64,000 bases of DNA from Pyrrhoderma lamaoense (taxonomy: Eukaryota; Basidiomycota; Agaricomycetes; Hymenochaetales; Hymenochaetaceae). Under the pieces are notes generated by a model that saw only the letters and a list, made by a program, of their open reading frames with translations, was not told where the DNA came from and did not search any database. A program made the translations under genes and the position numbers. The DNA is taken from assembly GCA_002794735.1 (NCBI GenBank), contig NBAZ01000004.1, positions 1,736,001 to 1,800,000 of the forward strand, read 5' to 3'. Shown here piece by piece: positions 1 to 11,492 of the stretch. Each line of letters starts with the position of its first letter. The stretch's first letter is position 1.

Positions 1-491
1 CGTGCTATAGATAGCCAGTATTTGTAAATTGACTCTCCTTCTATCTGAAAAGAGAAATGCTCACTGTCGACGAATAACCAAATAAGTAGGGCAGTGTTAT
101 ATCCAAGTATGAATAAAAGCTCGGATACAGTCATAACAGAAGAGGGTCCTATAGGTACAGTCGTTCGGAACAACAAAACCCTGAAGAAGCTTGTCAAAGT
201 AATTGGTAAACGTCGAAGGGATGGTGCCTTAGTATCACCGGAGATAGAAGTGTCTGGAGACCTCTTCTCTGAGTTTCTATTAGATATATCCTTGTCTTCT
301 GTATGAAAAGGTCGAGGTTTTGTCAATTGAACACAGAGGTAGTAGCCCCAGTTATACAGGGCTAGGAGAGCTACGACGGATGCTAGAAAAATCCATAGCT
401 GCCTAACATATTTCTCCTGTTGATAGGCCTTAAGCGCAATATCTGCACGGGAGGGAGAACGGGAGAGAAGACTAGAATAGAGCTTAGACAT
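1..491 (-). CDS. Ferric reductase-like membrane protein, N-terminal part (cut by window edge)
   Basis: One open frame runs on the minus strand from an ATG at 491 to the window edge, about 163 residues without a stop. The start is followed by a short Ser/Arg-rich segment, then a hydrophobic segment (about residues 37-53, from QLWIFLASVVALLALYNW). A hydrophilic loop follows, then a second module (RRLPITLTSFFRVLLFRTTVPIG) and another hydrophobic stretch (SELLFILGYNTALLIWLF). This order resembles the first membrane segments of fungal plasma-membrane ferric-chelate reductases (FRE family), which reduce extracellular Fe(III) with NADPH through FAD and two haems. The haem histidines and the FAD/NAD domains would lie outside the window. 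The family call is inference from the N-terminal pattern only. The 70-codon frame on the plus strand at 94-306 is its antisense shadow. Confidence 0.55.
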   Translation of the reverse strand, partial: MSKLYSSLLSRSPSRADIALKAYQQEKYVRQLWIFLASVVALLALYNWGYYLCVQLTKPRPFHTEDKDISNRNSEKRSPDTSISGDTKAPSLRRLPITLTSFFRVLLFRTTVPIGPSSVMTVSELLFILGYNTALLIWLFVDSEHFSFQIEGESIYKYWLSIA

Positions 492-2237
492 CTTGTGGAC
501 TGCTAGAGGGCGACAGAGGGAAAGTCCAGAGGCAACCCTGTATACTTTATAGCTCCAGTTACTTGCTTTCAGAACAAAAATAAGATGCCAATATGAGTAG
601 AGTGGGAGAGAATGGTCCAGTTTTGTCGATGTTCATTCACGTCATTAGCAAAGAACGAGATGTAATGAATTTTTGATATGAAAAGCTCGCGTAGCAGAAG
701 TATCCTAGGAAGCTGTTAGAGATAATAGACTCTATGTGGGGTTGAATTGGGAATCCGGATAAGCGAAAGCGGAGAAGTAGTCGGCAAAACATGTCTCGGA
801 CTTGGAATACATATGACCGCCGGGTTTGTCAATATGACGGAATATACTGCGCTTCCGTATAAATCTCAAGGAAAGGAGAAATCATATGTGACTACTCCAC
901 TATCAATGCACCCGAGCTTCGTCCATAGTGGTGCATGTCGGGTTTGCCTCGGGAGGTGAGCGGTTGACAGTCGGTTGAAAAGATAAGTTATTGCAAATAA
1001 GAAAGGTGTTTGTTCTAGTCTGATAGTATCAATGCACATTTTTGATCCATGTCTCTCTAAGCATACGTGGTTGGATATCAAAGGCTGCAATGCTATAATT
1101 TGGATACCTTGCTAGAGGATGCAGATCACTAGCGACGTTTTAATAAATCATTAAATGGATCCCATATATATATAGCTTGAACATGTTAAGGTTGCTGACA
1201 TTCCTCAACAGAAAGTATTATCCGGCCGACTTTGGAAAAGCTATGGATGATATTAGTACAACACCTAGCTTTTTTAAGAAACTGTGTTTCTTTTAATAGC
1301 TAGAAGTCCTATAAAACACCGAAGATACTCACAGACTGCAGTTATTGCATATGTGCATGTCCATATAGATACATAGTGCCTATAATTGATAGTCACAGTG
1401 ATTGATATGCATTTATAAGGCTAGAAATTTAATTCTCTTTGACGTAAATCCTGTTATCGGTACCCGTCTTTCGAATAATAAGGGTATACACATGACTTTA
1501 AGGGATAACAAGAGTAAATCATTGCTGAAATCCCTGATAATGATTAAGACTATTAAGCTTAAAGCATACAATGGTCTAGGATATTATGGGTGGGTATAGA
1601 TATACTTGATAGTCACCGTCAGTTTATATTAAGTTGCAACTTGCCGATGATGTTGGTGAGTTACTTACCTCTATTAACGGGCGATAAGAAACGAAAGCGA
1701 GCTGTCATGATTTGCGGCCATGCGGCCGTCAGCTAGACCGAGTATGATCAATAATCAGTGAGTACTCTAATGTATAGGTGAAGTGTTTAATGACCATAAG
1801 GGTGACTGCTATTCCATTGTTATTATCTACAAACCCGAGAGAGAGAAAACGTACAAGGTACATCTAAAGTAGATGAGTCATGCAATGTTGCATATTACGT
1901 ACGTGTCAGTGGTGCTAATTAAATCGTCCTGAGGCAGTATTGCCATATTCATAATAAATTTAATCAACCAGTATAACAAAACTGGCGGCCGCAGGACCTT
2001 AAGACCAGTTTTTCAAGCATTTCAACAGAGAATAGTTGATGTAAGCGTGAAGCAACCAATCCGATGGCCTCTATAAGCCAAATAAAGGCGCGAGATCGTG
2101 AGCAAATGAGGTTATACACTCCGACCTCTGCGTAACTTATATCAAAACTGGAATTCATTTTCATCCCTTTAAAGATCACCATTGCTTTCAATCTGATCAG
2201 GCATACCTCTCATTCCCTCAAACGGTACATAAGAACC
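492..2237. other. Intergenic, no gene seen
   Basis: This AT-rich stretch has only short, unrelated open frames of 65-75 codons on both strands, with no recognisable motif or splice-joined extension. It separates the divergent ferric-reductase-like and aminotransferase genes, so it should contain both promoters. I see no clear TATA or tRNA signal that I would defend. Confidence 0.6.
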
Positions 2238-3990
2238 ATGGCTACAAACGGAGTCAGTGGTATAAACGGTACCCCGGCCGACGGTTCTATTGCGACAAAG
2301 ACTGCTTCTGGTATCCCGATTGCTAGTCGTCTCGTAGAGGGCCGTGCCCTCGCTCAGGATGTGTGGTCAATTTACAAGTACGAGCATCGTCAAGATGTGT
2401 AACACAACGACTCATCTAGATTATATCACGTTCATGTAGTGCTGCAAACCTTCCTCCAGACTGCATCAACCTTGGGCAAGGTTATATGAACTTCCCCCAC
2501 CAAAATGGGTGAAGGAAGCCGCAAATCAAGCCCTTGAAATAACTGCGGCAAACCATTACTCTCATCCCAAGGGTCGAATACGTCTTCGTCAAGCTATCAA
2601 GAAGCGTTATGACAAAGTTCTGAAGAGGGATCTTGATGTCGAAACTGAAATATTAGTGACAAGCGGGGCGAATGAAGGTAAGCCAGCACAGAATTGTAGA
2701 TTTTTGTTAACGGAACTGATTGGACATCTATTTTGAAGGACAATACTCTGTCTTTGCAGCATTCTTAGACATAGGTGATGAAGTGATTATGTTTGAACCT
2801 TACTTCGATCAGTACCTCCCTTCTGTTGTATTCAACGGAGGAAAGCCGGTCTATGTACCACTGCACCCGCCTAAGGATACTAAGGGAACAACAAGCAATG
2901 ATTGGTCTATTGATTTCGATGAGCTCCGGTATGTCATAAGTATCTATTTCTCGAATTTCCTGGCTCTATGCTTATATGAATGCTTTCTTTTGAAGACGAG
3001 CATGCAACTCGAAAACAAAAATGATAATAATAAACACTCCACACAATCCTGTTGGCAAGGTATTTACAAGAGAAGAGCTTGAAAAAATTTCCGAAATTGC
3101 CAAAGAGTTCAATCTCATCGTGATGTCGGATGAAGTTGTGAGTAATACGGCTATATGCTCGTCCTTAACAGTTTTTAATCATGCATATAGTATGATTGTT
3201 TAGTGTTTGACGGGAAGGAACACATACCTATTGCCACTATACCTGGGATGTGGGACCGCACCGTTTCTGTCTACTCTGCCGGGAGTGAGTCATACTATAA
3301 AATCATATGTTTGACGCTCAAGGCTAACAACCTCTTCCTGCTTCAGAGGCGTTCGCTGCTACAGGCTGGCGTGTAGGATACCTTATTGGTCCGCCGCACA
3401 TCATCAATCCAACTTTAGCCGCTACCACACGTATCGTCTTCTGCTCCAACTCGCCTTTACAAGAAGCGGCCGCAGCAGGTCTTGAACAGGCAGACGAGCG
3501 TCACTTCTTTGATATTCAGAATAAGGAGTACGAGGAACGCCGGAATGTCCTTATCTCTGCATTTGACCGCCTCGGACTTAACTATGTACATCCTCAGGGG
3601 AGTTACTTTGTCCTTCTGGTAAGTGCACATATTTAGCATGCATATTTACAACGTGACCTAGAAGCTCAATATAATTTGTAGGACATCTCATCGGTGACGT
3701 GGCCCGAAGACTATCCCTTCCCGAAAAGTCTGGATGGAAGAGGGAAAGATTTCAAGTAAGCAACCACATAATACGTTATTAATTAAGGGTCTGATATTGA
3801 TATGTATTTCAGAGCATGCTGGTTCATCGCTTTGGAACTTGGTGTTTCATCTATTCCCGTCAGCGAATTTTACTGCGAAGAGCACCGAGAAATTGGTGAA
3901 CGTTTCGGCCGCTTTGCGTTCTGCAAAGATATTGACACCTTGAAAGAAGCTGGGGAGCGCTTACAAGGTCTCTCTAAGTATCTACGATAA
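2238..3990 (+). CDS. Kynurenine aminotransferase-like PLP enzyme (class I/II aminotransferase)
   Basis: Eight exons join cleanly: 2238-2377, 2440-2677, 2739-2928, 2996-3137, 3191-3284, 3347-3618, 3682-3755 and 3813-3990. The product is about 440 residues, normal for the family. Visible landmarks are INLGQGYMNFPPPKWVKEA near the N-terminus, TSGANEGQYSVFAA (the PLP phosphate region), the NTPHNPVGK motif, SDEVYDCLVFDGKEH, and SAGKAFAATGWRVGYLIGP with the Schiff-base lysine. The codon for that lysine is split by the intron at 3285-3346 (A plus AG). Fungal relatives such as yeast Bna3 transaminate kynurenine to kynurenic acid with 2-oxoglutarate, and related glutamine transaminase K/cysteine conjugate lyases share the fold, so the exact substrate is inferred. 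The start codon opens a short low-complexity leader (MATNGVSGING). The 3' end is convergent with the helicase gene, 117 bp away. Confidence 0.9.
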
Positions 3991-4107
3991 AATCTCGAGA
4001 TTTATGTGTAATTTTCATTAAGACATTGTAATAGAATGCATAGAAATACAACTAGACTTGTTTTTGTACGTCTTGTACAAGATAAGAAAGATCAATGACA
4101 CAATATT

Positions 4108-7100
4108 CTATACTGAACTATATAGTTTGTCAACAAGTTTTGATAGAGAAATATCCGGCGCATCCGGAACTGCATCGTAATACATCGGATTACTTTTCAT
4201 ACGGCGCATAAGATAAGTCCATGATAGTATGTCTCTAGTTTGCTGTTTACTTTCTTCGGAGTTGTGCGAATCTGTAGTCTCGGGGACCCTTGAATGTAAC
4301 CATTTCTTCAATACCTCCGAATGATGCAGTGTTGACTCTAGAGGAAGACCCTCATCTAAGAAGTAAGCAAGCGTTTCGCGCCCATCAGCCTGACATAGAA
4401 GATGGAATTTTCCTGACATATTTTGCTGTACGGCCCTTCCTTGCATATGCACGATCTCCTCCAGAGGATAATCCACAGTCTTTCTGTTCCTCAAACTCTT
4501 CTGCTCCACACCCTTCTTCCCATCAAATAGGGTATACTGCGTGCCAGCAACCACAACAACGGGAGCACGGAGAGGAATAGACCAAAGCGCATCATGAGGA
4601 GTCACAAGCACCTTCACGATGCCCTCTGCAATGAGTTCAAGAACAATAGCACGATCTCGTCGGCGCATTCCATCGTGATACACTCCTATACCGTGTTGAA
4701 GCAGGTCGCCAAGCTCCTTTTCGTCCTGTAGCCGCGACGTATAAGGTTCCAAAGCGTCAGGGAAGTACTGGTTTGGAAGATACCCTTGCATCTTACCATC
4801 CATCGCACATTGTGTGATAAGGTCATATGCAAAAGGTTTACATTGACCACGAGAAGGAACGAAGATGAGAGAAAATTCTCCCTGTCCCGAGGAGATGGCC
4901 GTATGAGCTGGTTTTGCCATTGCTTTGTACAGTGCTCCAGATTGAGGAATAGTGAATGTTTGTATTGAAGTACGTAAATCTTGCTCCCTATCACTTGGGC
5001 GGAAGCAATTCATTGATAAAGTTGGAACATGTAGCCAATCAGCAAGTCCAGATGGATCCGTCAAACAGGTAGAAAGTCCTACAAATCGTATTAAAAGATT
5101 TTGTGTTGCATGAAGAAGTAATGTCACTGCTAATTCATACTCAGCACCAAGAAGCTCAAGGTTATCACAGATGATTAAACGAAGTGATTGCAATATTTGC
5201 AAGTTATCAGGTCGAGACAAGAAGCTGATGAGAGTTGACGGGCTCATTATACGCAACGCTTTTTGAGATGAGGGGCTAGATGGTGTATCATCACGGACCA
5301 CATCAACTGCAATGCCTAGTGGGCTTAGAGCAGGTCGTACACCTGTGGCAAAGTCCACTGCCAGTCCTCGTTTCGGTGAGATAACCAAGATCCAAGATCT
5401 TGATTCAGCATTTTGAATTGTTCTCCTTTGCAAAACATTAGTACATCGTATAATAATTCTTCTGGTTCACTTACATGGAAAGAAGTTGCGCTAAAGTAGA
5501 TTTTCCGGAACCAGCAGGTGCACAAAGGAGTGCATTCCGATCTGTACCCATGAAGCTCCAATAGGCATGGGTTTGAATGGCATTCAGGCTCGTGATTGTA
5601 GATGGAAACAACCGCCTCAGTTCATTGTTCCCTTCGGTGTCTAGTTCGACGAAAGGTTGAGAAGTGACTTGAGTAAAGTCTTTGAAGGCATTTGGTTTGA
5701 TCAGTTCACTCAAGGGTATGTATACATCATCCTCTGCCCCCATCCATTTATCTGATATGTAGCGAATACGAATCCCTGATAAAGAACGGGAACTGTTGAC
5801 CTGAATAATAAACTCCAGTTCTACATCTTCAGTAGACTTTCTGTATACAACATGGGCTAGTTGCAAAATGTTGGTCCCATCAGCATCCTCGATCCAGACC
5901 CAAAATGGCTCTATGGCCGTATCATCTCGTCTACGTCCCCAAGTGAACGAACGACTTGCTAGTACGGATATCCGTAATAAGTCCGAGGTCAGTGGACGCA
6001 GTTCATAGGTAAGTGTGATCTCTGGAAATTCTTTAGCCGCCTGGAGAACTACTGAGCCATGCTGCTCATTCATATGAATAAGTTGGCCGAGCTCGTGAGC
6101 AGTCATTTGTGAAAGCTCCGAAATTGCGTAATCATCCGCCCACTGAGTTATATTATACATAACTTCCCGCTTTATTTTGTCACCAAATTGGTAAAGTGGA
6201 TGTTCAAAGGGCCACATGCGCTTCTCTATTGCTTTACTGAGAGATATCAGTACCGCGCTTACGGTTGCCCATTTCCTACTGATGGCGATTTCGAGAAGAG
6301 CTCGGATGATTCTCCCCGCGTTCTGAGCGACGTAGGACATATCAGAAACTAGGGCAAAGTCTTCCGGAGATACTCTTGATATGTATGCTTGTAGCAAGAT
6401 GTTAACCTTCCCCTGATTCGTCTTTGCTCCATCCTTAACTTGACAAGGGACAATACTTTCGCTAGACAAAAAGGCTTCTAGTTCCTTCACTTCATTTTCT
6501 CGTAACTGGATTTGTTCGAATTCGGTACTTTTGCATAGCATATGCAATACATCCGCCTCGGACATCCGAGCCCGGAACGTTTCGTTAAATACCATTACAG
6601 TCTCACTTCGTATATAGTATTTCGCAGCGATTCGTCCGAGGTCAGTTATAGTGAAAGTCTTTTTATCACGATCATATAGTATCATTCGTGCACTCGCGAG
6701 TTGGGTGGCTTTACTCTGAACGAGTTCACTCCTTTTGTGACCTAGTTGAGGATCATCAATTATTTCATCATACGATATGCCATATACATGAGGGTTTTTT
6801 CGAAGCCGGACGAATAGGTAGGTGTATCCGATCCACTGGATTGCTTCCGACTCATTTGTCACCGTCCCAAGTGCAATTTCCGCGTTCAGGGAGTCTACCA
6901 TTCCTTCTACGAATTTCGATTCTATGGGATGTTGCGCAGTAACTGCTTCTAGATAGTGATCCATCTTGTCAATTCCAGAACAGATGTATCCCTCTCCGCT
7001 TGATTCCATCCCGGACGTCCTGCACGACCGAATATTTGCAGGACGTCAAGAACAGAAAGATCAACAAACTTTCCTTGACTAGAATCATATACTTGTGTCC

Positions 7101-9778
7101 CCTTGATGATGACTGCGTGAGCAGGTAAATTGACACCCCACGCAAGTGTAGCGGTACAGCATAGTAATTTGATTGCTCTTGCCTCAAAAGCCCTCTCAAC
7201 AAAGTTTCGGTCAGATCTAAGCATTCCTGCGTGATGTATCCCAAAGCCAAGTTCAAACAATTCCCGCAGCTCCTTGTTGCGACTTGTCCCTACTTCTCTT
7301 TTGAATAGCCACATCTGTTCATGTGAAGCACAACTGAATTCATCGATTCTTCCATCTATCATAGCCATTTCCTTGAGTGCCTGAGCGCTCTTCACTGTTT
7401 CCTTTCGAGCATGAACAAAGACCATTACCTGGTGTCCTTGTTCTATAAGTTGCATAGTTTTCTCAAAAACCACCTTGTCTAGATTTTTCTTTGCGTATTC
7501 ACTCCCGGGTTTACCTCTAACCCCGATGAAATGCTGTTCAAGAGGCACAGGCCGGAATGATGAGTCAAAGTAAAATAGACCAGATTGGCGTGAAACTCTC
7601 AGAAAGTCCGCAACGTCAATATAGTTGGGAAGTGTTGCGCTCAATCCAACTATACGAATCATAGATTGAGTAGATTCTACTTGCCGGAGAGTGCGGGCGA
7701 CAATGGTCTCAATAACCGCACCGCGTTCATCGTTGAGTAAATGGACTTCGTCTATGATTAGCAATTTTACTTTCTTCATGTAGATTGCTTAGTATAAGTT
7801 GTCATTCCGGACCAGATATCGTTTGACTTACGGAAGCCAGTTCCCCTTCTCCTGTAGGTTTTCTTGTCACAACATCCCACTTTTCAGGAGTAGTAACAAT
7901 AATTTGAGTCTCTGCAATTTCCGCCTTCGTCATTTGCATATCACCTGTGTAACGTTTTCACACCATCTCTTGAGTTCTTGGGTGTACTTACTAACCGGTC
8001 AGTTCTCTAGCTTTAATGTCTAACCATTTAAGCCTCTTGCCAAGTTTTCGGACGATCTCAGAAGCTAGCGCCTTCATCGGTGCCCTTCACAAAAGGACCT
8101 ATAAACATGTCTTACAAACAAAAAAGGTAGTGTGCTTACACGTATATAATTTTGAATTCGTCTCGCTTTATTTGAGCTGGGAGGGGAGAGTTGGGTCGGT
8201 CTCGAGATCGAAAGTCATTCAGAACATGCAATACCGAAAGCATGGCGACATCTGTTTTACCCTAAAAATCTGGGTTCATATAGCAAACTTCTAGATCATT
8301 TTTGACTCACAGCACCGGTAGGAGCACAAATAAGCATGTTTTCGTTTGTCTCGTATGCTGTTGGGTATACAATTGATTGGATCCTATTGAGAGATGAATA
8401 ACCCTATAATGTGCTTCATCAAAACATTGTATGCGACTTCGGGCTTGCTAAGCAGCTCACAGGGAAAGAGCCACTGCACAGATCATCTAGTTCTGATATA
8501 GATACGAGTCTCTCAGATCCACGGGAGGGACGGGGTTCGCAGGAGGAACAATCACTTCTTCGTATTCCTAGGATACGATGCCATATCAAAAATCAGCATT
8601 TCAATTTCAAGATAAAACAATCAAACAAGTCACTTCATGCTTATGCCTCTCAGTATTGATTGGGAGCAAGTATTTGGTGCCTAAATGTGATAAAACATTG
8701 TTTTGCGACATAGATGACGATGTATACACATGAGGGAGATATTCCTGTTTAGCATGATGCTATAATCGTAATTTGAGAAAATTCACAAATGTAACAGCAT
8801 ATTGGGAAGTATACCGATACTCCGGAGAACAAAGGTCGCAATGCATTAGCACGTAGTGTTTCTTCAATATGACGCTGTGACGCAGCATCATCGAGTATTA
8901 CTGGGGGAGTGCCCGCTGTGCATGTACAAGAATACAGTCATTAATAATAGTATTACCAAATTTTAAAAGGCATTATACGTCTTGACCCATATCTTTTTCC
9001 TTTTTTCCCTCTTCGTAAGTCTTGAGTAGGGGTACTGGGTCTTCCCGGAAAAGATTCTTCTTGTAGTGGCCCCGAAAGCAATGCTTCCAACTATTGAGTT
9101 ATGTACCATATTAGGTTTAGTAGCTATATCGAAGGATAGAACTGACTTTCTCAAGGTATACATGTCTCTGGGACATAATCTCGAAGACAGATTCGATTTC
9201 ATCAAAGCCTGCGAGTTCAGCAAGTTGAGTGGATGCTCGTTCATCCGAGGTGCCCGGAGACAGGATAGAATGGAGCTTTAGGATCTGAGCCTGAATATGA
9301 GGCTTCCTAGTTCCATTGAGTTTTAACTAGTATCATCGTCGCTATTGATAATACATAAGGAACTCTGCATACATGAGAAGTTTGCCTAGCGGGTCCGATG
9401 CATTGACACGAGACTTCCAGTCGGTATTTGTACGGGGTGCCAATACATTAAGAATAGAGTAAGCTGGAGCATCATCATCAATACCCAGCACGTCCCCTTC
9501 ATGTGAGGCTATTGGTATGTTAGATTGGAGAGATTATTGGCCACAATGTGCATAAGTGCCGAGTTGACGATGCATTAGATACATGGGTCACGTACCACTT
9601 TCAGTTGTTCCGAGACTTGAGTTATTATTTTCATACACTGTCTTAATCATTGCAGCGGGGATCGAGAGGGCTTAAAATACCTTAAACTTAGCCATTGTTT
9701 TACTGATCGTTTCTCATCGGTGATATAAGAGACGTTTAATAGTTGCTGGAAGTGCTTGGCGAAGTCAGTGTTAGACAT
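4108..9778 (-). CDS. SLH1: Slh1/ASCC3-like tandem Ski2-type RNA helicase
   Basis: A multi-exon gene starts at the ATG at 9778 ([14 protein letters not shown]) and ends at 4108. The first cassette has [15 protein letters not shown] (motif I split by an intron near 8300), IDEVHLLN (motif II), [12 protein letters not shown] (motif III) and [10 protein letters not shown] (motif VI). It is followed by winged-helix and Sec63-like modules (roughly 7009-5600). The second cassette keeps APAGSGKST but has CDNLELLG where DExH is expected, GLSTCL for motif III and MQGRAVQQ for motif VI, so it is probably inactive. The protein stops in the second winged-helix region ([16 protein letters not shown]); no second Sec63 module follows. 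The wording of motif I favours ASCC3/Slh1 over Brr2. Slh1 is the helicase of the ribosome quality-control trigger complex, which splits collided ribosomes. The frame slips twice (near 8521-8526 and 7010-7012), each fitting one lost base. Inner exon borders upstream of 8700 are approximate. Confidence 0.85.
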
Positions 9779-10044
9779 AAAATACTGATTGTTCGTGAGT
9801 AAGAGCGAGTATAATGTGTGATCAAATTATAGACAAGAGTTCTAAAGGATAACTAAAAGTATGAAATGGAGTGTAAGAAGAGGAGAAAAACAAGCTTTGG
9901 AACCATAGTACATACAGTACGGACACAAACAAATGTAAATGCAGGGCGGTGTCGCGTGTCCACGAACGCGTCTATTGAGCACCTCTTCCACTGAGTCTCT
10001 ACACCTTGACTTGTACAGGACTGTACACGCTTCACGATCAGAGA
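9779..10044. promoter_or_regulatory. Divergent SLH1/EMC3 promoter region
   Basis: Only 266 bp separate the start codons of SLH1 (minus) and EMC3 (plus), so the two genes must share or interleave their promoters. No specific factor site could be named from the sequence. A 60-codon open frame inside it (minus) has no recognisable content. Confidence 0.5.
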
Positions 10045-11089
10045 ATGGAGTAAGTCACATACTATGCGAGACAGCGCGATGTTAGCTTATTGTATATATA
10101 CAGGGTCTCTCTATATCTAGACCCACAGATACGTGACTGGGTTTTATTCCCCATCACTATTGTTATGGTCTGTCTGTCGTGTCTTCTCATTTAATTCATA
10201 GTACTGATTTTAATACTGCCTGAAAAGATTCTTGTAGGATTGATAAGACACAATGTTGTGCAGTTACTACAATCACCCCCAAAAAGCTTTCTCGCGCCGC
10301 GAATCGTGAACAGTTAGTACCAAGAAGTTTGATATTGGTTTGCCTATGGATCTCATATCACTTTAAGACGTGCTCTTCTTCGCTCCCAGATCCTTTGCAG
10401 TAGTGCATCGAACTCTCCGATACCTCCCGTTTATTTTCGCTCTCTTACAGGGCACCTCACAAATGCATTCGAAAATGGGACATACCTCAAAGAGGGTCCA
10501 CCCGCGCCTGGTGCTTCAGGTTCAACTCCTCCCCCAAACCCATTCGACCAAGGCTCAATGGATGGGATGATGAATGGAATGAAGACACAAGCCGTTATGA
10601 TGGTTCCGCAGATGCTCCTTATGGGATGGATCAATTTCTTCTTTCAAGGATTTGTACTGAGTACGTATTCCACTAGGATACCAAATTTTCACTTGTCTCA
10701 CAAACGGATTATGTTTCTTCCAAATTATTGTAGTAAAACTACCCTTCCCTCTTACACTAGGCTTTAAATCCATGCTGCAACGTGGAATAAAAACACCGGA
10801 CATGGATGTTCGATGGGTGTCGTCTCTTTCGTGGTATTTCCTAAACTTCTTCGGGCTTAATGGGCTTTACCGCCTACTACTTGGATCAGACAATGCTGCT
10901 GCTCATCGTGCAGATGCACTTTCGCCATATGCTAACACCAACTCCGCCAATGTTGGAGCCCCCCAAGACTTCGGGAAATTATTCAAAGCAGAAAAGGATA
11001 ACCTTGCGCTTGCAGAAGGCTTATATAAATGGACGGGCGCAGACGTAGAGAGTCGAATTCTTAGCAAGTACGGTCGATTGAGATCATGA
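10045..11089 (+). CDS. EMC3: ER membrane protein complex subunit 3
   Basis: Five exons: 10045-10049 (only ATGGA), 10104-10167, 10228-10312, 10368-10660 and 10734-11089. The joined product, about 265 residues, has the EMC3 signature: LYLDPQIRDWVLFPITIVM, ILVGLIRHNVVQLLQS, then MMNGMKTQ, FFQGFVLIKLPFPLTLGFK, MLQRGIKTPDMDVRWVSSLSWYF, and the C-terminal NFFGLNGLYRLLLGSDNAA. EMC3 is the Oxa1/YidC-like core of the ER membrane complex, which inserts tail-anchored and multipass proteins; three membrane segments are visible. Conserved frames on either side of a C5A5 run at 10276-10285 differ by one base: the frame reading RHNVVQLLQSPP does not continue into the one reading LSRAANREQRALLRSQ. A single missing base is the simplest explanation. 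The five-nucleotide first exon is supported by a consensus GTAAGT donor and a cag acceptor giving MEVSLYLDPQ. Confidence 0.9.
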
Positions 11090-11492
11090 CAGGATTCAAT
11101 AATCGTCTATGTCCTCGTTTTTTTATCTCTTATCTGTGAATCAAATAATGTATTACTCCGAAATGAATATGAAAGTTTCGATATTTTAGTCATCTAACAA
11201 AAACCTTGGTATCTGTATCTTCTTGTCTTTTCACTTTGATTTCTGGATAATGTTTAGTCTTAAATCGGTTATTATATGATTAAGACAGAAAACGACAATT
11301 GAACTGTCAGTGATAGCGGAACCTTTTGATTACGTAAGATCGCTGGATGCATATCCAGAACTTTTTTCTTTTTCATTACTTCATGCCATACAGCTCACTC
11401 ATGGACCCTTATTCTGCCCACTCTCGCCATCTGCAATATAATAACCAAAAAAGACGTCCTAAGCAGGGCCATCGTTGCAAAATCTTCGTCAA
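11090..11492. other. EMC3-RRN3 intergenic region
   Basis: This AT-rich stretch holds the EMC3 3' flank and the presumed RRN3 promoter and leader. An open frame from 11347 overlaps the RRN3 start in another frame and has no recognisable content, so it is left out. Confidence 0.5.

Noticed and set aside
94..306. 70-codon plus-strand ORF
   Set aside because: Antisense of the ferric-reductase-like coding frame, with no motif of its own.
8411..8659. 82-codon plus-strand ORF
   Set aside because: Lies antisense over SLH1 exons encoding the segment before helicase motif I ([18 protein letters not shown]).
10263..10294. A 32-nt GT-AG intron that would repair the EMC3 frame
   Set aside because: It would remove VVQLLQS, which is conserved in EMC3 proteins; a missing base in the C5A5 run explains the data better.
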